NCBI RefSeq assembly: GCF_007655135.1
Contig: NC_045134.1
Coordinates: 20,856,568 to 20,920,567, forward strand
Reading direction: 5' to 3'
From: Punica granatum
Lineage: Eukaryota > Streptophyta > Magnoliopsida > Myrtales > Lythraceae
Length of the DNA: 64,000 nucleotides
Shown here: piece after piece, positions 45,960 to 56,947 of the stretch
Layout: the number at the start of each line of letters is the position of its first letter
Position numbering within the stretch: the stretch's first letter is position 1
Position numbers and translations under genes: made by a program
Notes under the pieces: generated by a model
What the model was told of the DNA's origin: nothing
Database searches by the model: none
The model's input: only the letters and a program-made list of their open reading frames with translations

Positions 45960-48900
45960 TGTCACGAGCGTGCAGATTCTATCTGGCGCTCCCTTGCCCG
46001 TTCAGCCTTAGAACCGTATTCTAAGTCAACCTAACAACTTAAGAGATAGAAGCTATCAATTGTGTAACTTCTTGGTGTACTGCAAATAAGGGGAACTCCC
46101 CCTTTCATAGAGTACAATTCTCCCTACCGACATTAATTACAGAACTTTCTAGAAGGTCTAAAAGAATGTAGAAGAATCTAGAGCATCTAGAAGTATGTAC
46201 AAGATTCTAGAATGTCTAGAATATTTATAAGTGTGGGGAACCTTCTAGAAAAACTATCCTCCCGAGGTTCCCAATATCTCATAAAGCTAGGCGTAAGGGC
46301 CATCGGATGAACCTCGCAATCCTTGTGTCCATGCCGTATGGTCCGTCCGTGACATTCTCCCCCACCTAATCTTGCGACACTCTCTTCGTGTCCTCGGCGT
46401 GGAACGCCTCGATCTCCTCGGTGAACTGCCAAAGATCCTCCGCGGATTCCCAACTCGCCTCAGTCTCAGGTAGTCCCTTCCAATGGATGAGGTATTCACG
46501 CCTTGGCTTGCAATAGTACTTCTTCACGACCATATTCGCCAAGATAGCATCGACGCCACGATATTAAGTAGCCTTGGCCCTAAGAGGAGCCCTCTGCGAC
46601 TCACCCCAACTTGGGTCCCCCGGATCCACATGATAAGGCTTCAGTAGACTCATGTAGAACACCATATGAAGCTTTAACTTCTTCGGGAGCTTCAGCTGAT
46701 ACGCAACCTTCTCAACTCATTCAATCACCAGGAAAGAACCCTTGAAACTCCGAACGAGTCCCTTGTGCACTCCCTTATGCCTTTCAATCTAGTGGAACTT
46801 GACGAGCACAAGGTCTCCAACTTGGTACTCCATGTGCCGACGCTTTGTGTCAGCCCACTTCTTCATCCGCTTCACGAACTTGGAGCCAATGAGATAGTAT
46901 CGCCACGTCTGAATGTAGTGCACTATCGTGGTCATTTACATTTCTTGGACAGTGCACCATCGCTCCGCCTCGTTGAGCTTCCTTGACTCGTACACCACGG
47001 GTGACCCTCCTACATGAGCACGCCGCCGAAGGCATAGTCCAAGGCAACGGTCTCTACCTATAACGACTTTCCAAAGTTAGGCAACATGAGCACGGGCTCC
47101 TTCATAACAGCCCGCTTCAAGCGGTCGAAAGCCGCCTGACATCAATCCATCCACTCCCACGCTTGTCCCCACTTCAGCATGTCCGCGAGTAGCACGGTGA
47201 TGCTCGAATAGTCCTTGATGAACCGCCTATAATAGTTGGCTAGCTCAAGGAGCAAACGCAAGTCGGTGACCCTAGTTGGCAACTCCCATTCAAGGATGGC
47301 TTAGACCTTGCTCTTGTCCATGCACAACTATCCTCTTTCGACCATATGTCCCAAGAATGGGACCTCCCGTTAGGCAAAGGCACACTCTCCCATTTCACTT
47401 ACAACTTGTTCTCCCGCAACGCTTGAAAGACAAGCTGCAAGTGCTCAACATGCTCGGCCAATGATCGACTATAAACCACAATGTCACCAAGGTACACTAC
47501 CACGAAATTTTCAATGAAGGGCTGCAATACCTTGTTCATGAGCGTGCCAAATGTAGCCGGTGTATTAGTGGGGCCAAAAGGCATCACCAAGTACTCGTTG
47601 GAGCCGTAACGCGTCTTGCATGCCATCTTCGGCTCGTACCCCTCCGCTATCTGCACCTAATAGTATCCCGACTAAAGATCCAGCTTCATGAGCCATTATG
47701 CACCTCCTAGCTAGTTGAAAAGGTCTGCGATCAAGGGAATGGGTACTTGTTCTTGATCGTGAGCTTGTTGAGAGCCCGATAGTCAATGCACATCTGCCAA
47801 TGAACCATATGCTTCTTTTGGAATAGCACGGGAGCTTCGTATGGTGCCTCTAAGGGTCGGATGAAACCAGCATACAACAGCTCCTTCAGCTGCATCCTAA
47901 GCTCTTCAAGCTTAGGTGGTGCCATATGCAATCCGCAAACGGGATGATCAAGGCATTGATTCTGTCTAAGAAATCCATTGCAATAACGAAGTCATCGTTA
48001 TCAAGAGGGATTACCTCGACCGTCTCCTTGCCACTTCATTGCTCGATTCATATTTTCACGTCCCGAGCAACTCCGCATAAGGGCACTTCTACCGAATTGG
48101 CGGTCTTGAGGCGTCCTTTGCTAGCCTATACATGGAATCCCAGCTTCTCTGCACCCTCCCTAAAGATGAATAGGTTGGATGCACCCATGTCCACAAGCAC
48201 AGATTGGCTTGCTCGCAAGCTGAATGTCCACGAACATCAAACTCTTGAGCTTTTCATTCTTAGTCCAAATGGAGCTAAGGATCCACAGTGAACCCAACTG
48301 CATCCCCTCCTCTCGCTCCTCTCCATCGTCTCAGACCAAGGCTATCAGTTTTCCCCTCTTGTAACACTCACAAGCCAAGCAGGGACCATAGGAAACACTT
48401 AAAAGGCCCCTTCTCCTTGTCCTTCTTCCATGACTTGCTCGACTTTGTCTTGTCCTTAGGACTCGACTTCTATGCCTTCCCACTATTCGAGTTGCTGGAC
48501 TTGTCTCCCACACCATTATCCTTGCTTTTCCCTTCGATTCCAACTTTTCCAACCGGAACTCGACAAAGGACTCAGCTGTGGACATGGCCTTGTTCAAATC
48601 CTACACTTCGCCATGCTGAAGCTCCTGCTCAGCCCACAGTTTGAGTCCGTCCGTGAACTGGAAGAAAGCCTCCTTGTCGTTCATTGATGGAATTTGCAGC
48701 ATTAGGTCCGAGAACATCATCACGTACTCTAGGAGATCACCCTTGTGCTTCAAGTGACGAAGCTTGGCCCGTGCCTCGTCCTCGGCACACTCCAGGTAGA
48801 ACTGTTGTTGGAACTCATCCTTGAATTCCTCCTAAGTGTTGATTAGTGCACCATTTCGACTATCACGCTGACGTCACCACCCCAGCAACGCCGTGTCTAC

Positions 48901-49731
48901 TAAGTACATAGAGACGGTACCTACACGGACTTCATCGTCCTTGGACTCCGTGGCCCTAAACTACGTCTCCATGCTCCACAAAAAGTTGTACACGTCTTTG
49001 TCCACCCTTAAGCCCTTGAACACGCTGGGCTTGGGGAAGTCCAAACGAGAACCTGGTATGACGACACTCGAAGCTCCTTTACCTCGGAGGTCAGCCCCTT
49101 GACACTTTTGGATGCATCCATGACCTCTCCCAAGACCTCCGCAATGATATTCTCCACCTTTATCATGCGTTCCTGAAATGATGCCATGATATCCCTCGAG
49201 CTCCCCCGATGCCTCCTTAGAGCTTTGGCCAGACGCTCATCCATGACCTCTGACGGCTGGTTGTGAAATGTAGCCATCACACTCGGAACTTAGGCTCTAA
49301 TACTACTTGTCACGGTCGTGCAAATTTTATCTAGTGCTCCCTTGCCCGTACGGTCTTAGGACCGTATCCTAAGTCAGCCTAATGTCTTTAGAAAGAGAAA
49401 GTAGAGAGAGAAGCTTTGAATTATGTAACTTGCGTGTATTGCAAATGAGGGGAACTCCCCCTTATATAGAGTACAAGTCTCCCTACTGACATTAATTACA
49501 TAACTCTCTAAAAGGTCTAGAAAAACGTACAAGAGTCTATAGCATCTAAAAGTATGTAAAGGTTATAGAATGTCTAGAATATTCCACAAGTGTGGGGGAA
49601 CCTTCTAGAAAACTCGCCTCCCGAGGTTCTCGAGATCGCATAAAGTCGAGGGTAAAGATTATTGGATGAACCTCTAAATCCATTGGCCATTCAAAATGTG
49701 TCCTGGTGTCCATGCCGCATGGTCCGTGACA
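45960..49731 (-). mobile_element. Ty3/gypsy chromovirus, internally deleted, inside the TRIM LTR
   Basis: The LTRs 45960-46354 and 49309-49731 both begin TGTCACG and end CGTGACA on the + strand. The element reads on minus: PBS-like tagtattagagcc next to 49309, then gag, protease, reverse transcriptase, partial RNase H and integrase C-terminus with chromodomain, then polypurine tract gtgggggagaa next to 46354. The integrase zinc finger and catalytic core are missing, giving only 3.8 kb. The flanks share only cta (gctaa / ctagc), so the target duplication is blurred. Many stops are present. Confidence 0.82.
46380..49280 (-). pseudogene. gag-pol remnant of the gypsy chromovirus
   Basis: Minus-strand fragments. 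Gag starts MMATFHNQPSEVMDERLAKA at 49280, and a retrotransposon gag domain lies around 48840-48590 (FKDEFQQQFYLECAEDEA). A retropepsin-like part is near 48220-47950. Reverse transcriptase lies at 47931-47731 and 47656-47399, where the catalytic YLDD-type motif reads VVYLGDIVVYS, so an Asp is lost. RNase H pieces run to about 47050. A C-terminal integrase module (KWADTKRRHMEYQVGDLVLV) is near 46850. A chromodomain (REYLIHWKGLPETEASWESA) lies near 46480, which places it among chromoviruses. Stops and the missing integrase core exclude function. Confidence 0.82.
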
Positions 49732-50431
49732 CTAGCCTGTGACATTCTCCTAGACCCAATTCGTAAACGTCCTCATTACGAGCCTGTCCACGCAGCGATC
49801 CTAACGCTTCGACGTTCACCCTAACCCACACCCCCGTGGTGTCAGTCCCTTAGAAATTCATCGCCCACTATTTAAACTCCCCCCACGAACAAGGACACAA
49901 GCACACATCAGGTTCCTTGACTATGCACGCCTTCGCTCGGTGTTGTTCGATGTTTCTTCCCCAGTTTGTCAACTGATTAGATCATCCCAATGAGACATCA
50001 AGACCAGCTTCCTTGCCGAACGAAGAACAACGGCTCTCAACACCCAAGCGTGGAGTCTCCACGCTCCTCCCGCAGGAAACCACTCCCTCGCCTGAGCCGA
50101 AGCTTCACCACGCTTACCGCTGCATTCCTCGTCAACCTCGCGTCGTCAGGGATACCATTAACAGGGCTTGCTTTGATACCACTTGTCACGAGCTCAAAGT
50201 TTGAAGCCCGTGCGGACTCCTAGGGATCCATGTGCCGAGGCACCCCAGGCCCAGCCCTCTTAAGGGTTGACAAGCTAACATAGATATTCCACGATAAGGA
50301 GCACAACACTCAGAGTACATGCACGTAATATAGCAGCTCATATTACCTACATGCAATGAAGACAACCAGTACACAGTCGTCAGAACGCTATAGTCGCACT
50401 TGGATAGAGACCAAAATGCTAGCCCGTGATA

Positions 50432-52818
50432 AATACATGAAACATAAAGTTTGGGTGATCAAGTTATATGGGAAGTATGAAGGTAAGTAATATTGATTTT
50501 ATCCGTGTGAGATTTCAATATAAAGACGAATGAATGAAGAAAATAAATGCAGAGTATTCATGAAGTTTTCTCAAAATTGTATGTTTTTCATTAATAATAT
50601 CTAGGATTTTTGAGATTTTAATTTTTAAATTTTATTTAATAATATTTTTAAAATTTTTAGTTTTAATGTCGATATTTTTTCATAAAATTCGGTATTCTTT
50701 AAACATATGTTTAGAATATTTTTATTTATATTATTTTAGAGTATTTTACAATATTTTGGCTAATTTCATAAAATTTGAAAGATTTTTCTTAAATTTCAAT
50801 ATTAAAAAATTCAATTTTTAAATGTTAATATATTAAGGTGAGACATGATATCTATATTTTCTTTTGATTTTTTTTTTTACTTTTCAATTAAATTCATCTC
50901 TGTACAGCACAGACAATCCATGTTTAGTTTATATAAATATATATATATATATATCCTAAATTCATTTGAATAATATTAAATGTGCTTAATTTAATTCAAT
51001 TAAAATGTAAAATAAAAATTAATTTTCAGAATTAAAAAATTAGTTTATATATATATATAACTCTACTCACATGCAATATACAGGATTACAAAAGGTAAAT
51101 GTCTATCTAGTATGTAATTTACTTTCCCTTTTTTTTCCTTCTTTTCTTTTCATTTTTCTTTTACTTTAATATTGTTAGGTGGGTGCTTATTACATAGTCA
51201 ATTAATTAATATAAAAGAAAAATCGAAGGCTTCCCAAATTAGCATGTATTATCCTTCTATCAAGTAATCTTAGTCGAGCAAAACAAAAAGTAATATTATT
51301 ATATGTGGATAAATACAGTATTTTTTATGTGTATTTATTCTTCCATGTACTGTTTTTTCATAGACTCTTTCATGGGCTAATAAGATGGCCGAAAATTTAA
51401 TACATTAATACCAATATACTCTCAGTACATCTGACAAATTTCTACTTCCAAATGATTATCAACATTCTTGATTCTTGGAATTTTGATAACAAAAAGGAAA
51501 ACCTATTTTTATAACATAATAGAAAACGCACGGTTTATTTTATCTTTTCTTCTATTTTATAGTTATCGAATTGCAATGTAAGTTAGTTATGTATATATAT
51601 AACCCTCCAATGTATATCATGTATATAACATTGTAATAAAGATTAATTAAGCAGTAAAATTTGGAAAATTTTATATAATACTGGTCATTTACCAGAGTAC
51701 TGCCAATAATTACATTTTCGAAGACCATTTTTGTTAAGCATTTGTTTTTGGATTATCCGTTTATGATATTATATTAAAAGACGCTCATTTGTTTCTTACC
51801 ACCCACAAAAAATAGTTGCAGGACATATAATATTTTACCAAATTTTGCATATTTAATGACAAAACAAATGTTTATATCATAAAGTCTAAGTAATCAAATT
51901 TACCTAATCTTATTAGATAGTTACTCTTAATTAATTTTTGTTATGGCATAATTTTCTTAAATGCTTAGTTAGCTAAGGTTTTTACATCATAATTAAAGAC
52001 TGTAATCAAAGATACTATGCGAGGTTGCTCAGTTATTATGCTACTATATAGTGATAGTTAACTTCTTTATTTCTTTACTTTGAGACTTCTAAATATCTTT
52101 CTTCTATTAATAAAAGAGAATGTAGCGCAATGGCGATCTTTCTTCGATTACTAGGATGCCTTCTATTGTAACGTAGAAAGTTATTATCCCAATATCCTTT
52201 TACAATATACTGGGTGAAAAGCATTGCTACCCTAAGCAGCACATATTGTAAGTATTTGAATTGTGCCTGTTAGTGACAGAATCTTCATTCTTTTGTAGAT
52301 TTGGATTGTTGCCATTCCCTTATTAACGTGCATATGCGGGCTACTTAATGGCGCTGAGACCACCATTGCATGTATCAACATTGTTTTTCTCTGTCACTTA
52401 CATTTTTCTCCTACCATGATATAATTATCAAAATTTCTTCTAAATCTTAATAACCTCAATTTCAAGTGGTGTAATTGCGGGGAATGAGTTCGTATTTTAA
52501 TTTTTCCTAGAAAACGTCGGGAACAAAACTCGTTCTCCAAGATAATTACTGCAACTTTCATGTTTTTAGACTTACAGTTTCAGATAAAAAAATTGCAAAG
52601 AGAATGATGGAAAATGAGAAGCATACAATGTATCCTACATCATAGATCATAACCTTCAAGATTCATTATAATGTATGTTCTTATATTTCAAAATTTTGAG
52701 CTTTTAGAATACACTTTCTTCCAATGTTTTTATGACGTCATTTTTGTGATGAATGGCCGAAGAAAATTCTTATCATGGTCAATTTTACATTCATAATGTT
52801 ATAGAAATAGACAAACAT
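50432..52818. other. AT-rich spacer
   Basis: Strongly AT-rich sequence with TA microsatellites at 50931-50954 and 51047-51058. A phrase resembling a SINE A-box (gtagcgcaatggcg) occurs near 52123 without a clear B-box. No gene recognised. Confidence 0.5.
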
Positions 52819-53111
52819 GGATTTTCTAGCAACTAGCGGCTGAATAGTCAACCACTGCCGTACAAAATGTTTTCGTACTAGTATGAAACAAAAGAGACAA
52901 GAATAATTGATTGTACTGCACATGTCGACGCTTCGTATTTTCGTACTAGCACGAAACATTATACACAAGTCGACTCCATTGTACATGCAGTCGACTATCT
53001 TGTCACTTTTATTTCCTACAAGTATGAAACATTATTTTCCGAATACGAAAACATTTCGTACAGGTGCATGGTGGCAGAATAATCAGTTGCTGGATGGTAG
53101 AAAATCCCTAA
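52819..53111. mobile_element. Fold-back MITE with 8-bp hAT-like target duplication, about 293 bp
   Basis: The end ggattttcta at 52819 pairs with tagaaaatcc at 53098. Inside, cgtacaaaatgttttcgtac pairs with the complement of gaatacgaaaacatttcgta, and further blocks around cgtactagtatgaaac pair too. Flanks acaaacat (52811-52818) and acaaacga (53112-53119) agree at six of eight positions, which would fit an hAT-type 8-bp duplication. No coding capacity. Confidence 0.6.
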
Positions 53112-53119
53112 ACAAACGA

Positions 53120-53955
53120 TGAATGTGATAGGAAACAAAATTAGAATAATACTATATATTGTTTTATCTAATGGTAATAAAAGGATGGTTACATTTTGAT
53201 TATATTGAAAGGTTGGAGCTGGTAGTCTGTCAATTGGTACCGTTTTATACATTTCATCATTATATCTTGCCGTGCATGAAGATAATTTCTTTCGAATGAT
53301 ATACTATATTTTCTTCTGATAGAAAAGTTATGGTAATCCTTTCTTCTCCTCTCTCCTTCTATCGGAAGTCGGCCTCTCTTTCCCTTTCCTCTATCTTTCT
53401 CGCATGAGAAAATTATCAAATAACATTCGAGGAACGGTCATATTAAGTTTTTAATTACATGTATTCCGATATACAATTACTAGGTTTATGGCCCGGGCAT
53501 TGCACGAAATTTTCACTACAAATATAATTATATGTATCTAATTCAAACTTTAATTGTTTTAATTAGTGAAATTTCAAAAATTCATAAAGAACTATTTCAT
53601 TTTTTTGTGGTATATAATATCTAATAATTATACCTAAATATGAATTCTGATTAATATATATATTACCATTATATTGGAGTGGCGACGTAATCTTTTTCAA
53701 AATTATAATTTCTCCAATTAGGTCAAAAATTAGGATGCCATAAGTTTTCAGAATAATTTTGTATTGTCATAATTTTTGAAGATATATTAAAATTAAAATA
53801 TTTCACGTCCAAATATATTAATGCATATATATTAAAATTAAGTATTTTATTTATAGAAACTCTTATTTATATGTATTTACTAATTTTATTCTATTTAATC
53901 CTAATTATATATATATTTACAATTATACCACTGTTTATTGCATTGTATACAACCT

Positions 53956-53986
<31 letters not shown>

Positions 53987-54877
53987 TGTGGCCCTTTTCC
54001 TGCTAGTTCTTTTTCTGGAGTCCTATATACTTGAAATAAGCAAATAAACCTTCCGACATTTTTATTGTGGCCCTTTTTATTAGAATATATATATATATAT
54101 ATATATTTGTGGTATTTTATATTAGAATCTCTGGTTGTATCTATTTTATTGTCATTTTTATTGAGTTGAGCAGTTAGCTCTGAAGAAAATAAATTAATGA
54201 GATTGCGTGTTGATCCTTAAATGTTGATGTATTGGAGTTTGTAAATTAAAGAACAGTTTCCTAAAGGGAGTAGGGACATTTCTCAGCTTGAACGCGAAAG
54301 ACATCAGTGTTTAGGATCTTTATGAAAACAAATAAAATAATCTATTGATTTTTATTTATTATTCAAAATAGTGGAATGTACAATAATTTTTGGTCACTTG
54401 ATAGAATGTTACATAAACTGATACAATAGGGATTTCGTTGGATTTGCTTTAGCATATGTCCTTAGGCTCGTATGAAGAAAATTTAAAACTTTGGGTGATT
54501 TTTTTTTATATGGGTAAAAACTTTGGGTGATTGCATATATCATTTAGTCTACTGCGCATGTTGAATTGAGGATTTCTCTGCACAATTACGCAGTGTCCCT
54601 ACTCCAGAGAAAATACAAGATGTCATCTTCCTTTTCAGACGAGTATGATGATGAAAGTGAAAGTGGGCAAACTACAATGAGCTAATAAGAAAAATTGGTG
54701 GATATCAAGAGTTCAGCTCAGCTAGTGACATGGGAAAAATCCTACTTTTATGCTGGGGATGTGTTTTAATTATGACAAAGAGTTCAACGTTACAAATCCA
54801 GTTCAACTTAGCCCATGCTTCTCATGTACCGAGCATGAAATGTAAATTAGGCTAAATGTAGTTTTTTTTAGCTGTGT
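53120..54877. other. AT-rich spacer with GA and TA microsatellites
   Basis: A GA microsatellite lies at 53963-53984 and a TA microsatellite at 54084-54107. The phrase ttgtggccctttt occurs beside both (53986 and 54065), so the two microsatellites may flank a small duplication. No gene recognised. Confidence 0.5.
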
Positions 54878-55540
54878 ACCTTAACATCCGGAAGCCAATC
54901 GCGTCCCAATTAATCTAGTTTAAACCGGGTCAGCAATTGATTTTCACCATTCACAAGGTTCTAACTCGAGACTTTACTTAAGAGGTACAAACGTTAAATC
55001 GCTTGAGTCAACCCATATTGAAATGAGGTTGAATGTAGTTGGTAAGCCATATAAACACAATGTATCATCTATATATATATATACACACATATATAAACTT
55101 GACTACAAGAGAATTAATTGTAACTCACAATTAGGGAACATGCAGTGAGATGTGAGGGGAATAAATCTGTTTCAAAAAATAAAAGAGGGTGGCGCAACTA
55201 ACATAGATTGATTGAAGCGGTTTGGCGCTTATTTTTCTTAAACAAGTTCTAGAGTTCGAGTCTTGTGAATGAAGAAAATTCACATTGAGAGAGTTTCACC
55301 CTTTAGTGGACCAACCCAACTCGAACTGAATTAGTCGGGACCCATTAGGCTTCTAAATATCTTGATACACAAAAGAATAAAAATAAAAAGAGGGTGCAGC
55401 GCAAGTGTCTAGTAACCAAGAAGTTTCACGTTCGATACTTGTGAGATTAGCCGTGCTCCTTTATTAGTTATGAGGATTTATATTTCATTGTGCTAAGCTC
55501 ATAAGCCTACAAAGTTAGACCAATTAGCAGAGGGGGAGTA
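54878..55540. repeat. Cluster of three SINE-like units
   Basis: Unit A (54878-55035, minus), unit B (55186-55375, plus) and unit C (55390-55540, plus). B starts gagggtggcgcaact, holds a B-box-like gagttcgagtcttgtgaatg, and continues with aactcgaactgaattagtc. C starts gagggtgcagcgcaagtg and holds cacgttcgatacttgtgaga. A read on minus has gggttgactcaagcg and tcgagttagaaccttgtgaa. Start, box spacing and position after an A-rich stretch fit tRNA-derived SINEs. Units are diverged, and A-tails and duplications are not clear. Confidence 0.5.
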
Positions 55541-56947
55541 ATTATAAAATTTGCAGAGATATATTTGGATGATGTATGTTTCAAAGGTTCGGAAGGAGTA
55601 GGGAGTTTTCCAAGTGAAAACTTAATAGTAAGTAGACATTCATGCTACAGAAGTACGCAAATGGGGCAAGCAACCTCCAAGTACTTGGCTGAAGATTATA
55701 ATTAACCCCACGTGACCGGGGAAACCATAACAGAGAATGATAGAAGCTGAAAATAAAGTGCTTATATCAGGAGTAAAAGTTTACAGAATCAAGACGAGAG
55801 CATCGCTCATGGTCACTGGGACACAGGAGGAACAAAATGGACAACTGTGGGGTTACTATTTCTGAGTAAGCTTCGAAGAACAAATGACGAAACGACGTGT
55901 TTTAGTTAAGTCTAGCCTTCTGGCTGATTCTCTGACGTTTGATGGATCTACACGCACTTCCTGATGAATGAGCTAGAAGAAGCTGATGTTGGACTTCTTA
56001 TTTAAATCGAGCAATGATTCATCCCGAACAACTTCAATTGCCTATAATTATCATATATAAAAAAAAATGATTGCCTAGAAACCGCAAGTGTCAAAGATTC
56101 TGTAGTTTTTTAAGTGTTCTCAATGTACCTATGAGTATTTGACAACAGTAAGTACAAATTTTTCCTGATTTACATCAGGAGGGCATTTTTCAGTTGTATA
56201 TATTTTTATCAAGACTGATGTATCTTTAACTTCGATATCCTTTATGCTTATAACTATATTTAGTTTGAAGTCGGTCATCTTACCACTCCGCAGACCTGTA
56301 TTAGCACGCCTGGCATTCCTTTGTGGGAAGACCGCAAAACACACGAGTTAATTAGTGAGACAAGCGAGTTTAGTAACTGTGAGTCAAGATTATCAATTAT
56401 CCATTTGCATAAGATAATTCTACCGAAACAGCTAATAATCGACCTCCTCTGTTACGCTAGCTCCATAATCAATAACCTATGATTGCAGCAAAGTTATTAG
56501 TTCCAAGTCTCGCCTGCATCTTGATGTTAAAACTCGATTTGTAGTTAAGTTATATGTGATTTTACTTGTATGATGCTTTAACTACTAGTCAAACTTAATA
56601 AAATCTTATGAGACAACTTCATAATATCTAATTTTGGTATAATAAGAAAATGAACAGAAAAATACTGCATTCTAAAGCAATGAATGCCCCTAATAACCAT
56701 TTTTCTTGGAATTATTTATGAGATAAGTCTTCAGTTTTCACACAACTGAAAGTCATGAATCAGAAGCATGGCTTACCTGTTCTTCAGCTTTTATATATTT
56801 ATGGACCAGGGACCAACAAGATTGACAGCAACTACTGAAGAAGCAGGGATGAATTTGTGTGTCTTAAGAAGTCGTCCACGGTTAGGATCTTCTCAACTCC
56901 TCGAGTCAAATCCTCATATTTTTAACCTGTTTCCCAAGCCGCGGATC
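55541..56947. other. TNL downstream region and spacer
   Basis: The 3' UTR of the minus-strand TNL should lie in the right part. A 71-codon minus-strand frame at 56344-56129 has no recognised family and is probably within this UTR or chance. Nothing else stands out. Confidence 0.5.

Larger units (their letters stand above)
45721..50431 (-). mobile_element. TRIM-like LTR element (split by an inserted gypsy element)
   Basis: Similar stretches at 45721-45959 and 50184-50431 share ggttgacaagctaa-, cacgataaggag-, tatagcagctcatatta- and caatgaagacaac-type blocks in direct orientation. They look like LTRs of about 250 bp beginning TGTCACG and ending near CGTGA(C/T)A. A primer binding site for initiator tRNA-Met, read on minus as agtggtatcaaagc, lies next to 50184. 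The minus-strand polypurine tract ggtctaggagaa adjoins 49745. The internal part (49745-50183) is only about 440 bases and codes for nothing recognisable, which fits a terminal-repeat retrotransposon in miniature. The left LTR is split after 45959 and resumes at 49732-49744. Confidence 0.65.

Noticed and set aside
47926..48687. ORFs of 71-121 codons on +
   Set aside because: They are antisense shadows of the minus-strand gypsy gag-pol remnant.
49990..50223. 77-codon ORF in the TRIM interior
   Set aside because: It runs across the internal/LTR border and PBS, is Ser/Arg-rich without a recognised domain, and TRIMs do not code for proteins.
56129..56344. 71-codon minus-strand ORF downstream of the TNL, considered as an extra C-terminal exon
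   Set aside because: The TNL frame already ends normally at 56948; no splice path or post-LRR domain similarity supports adding it.
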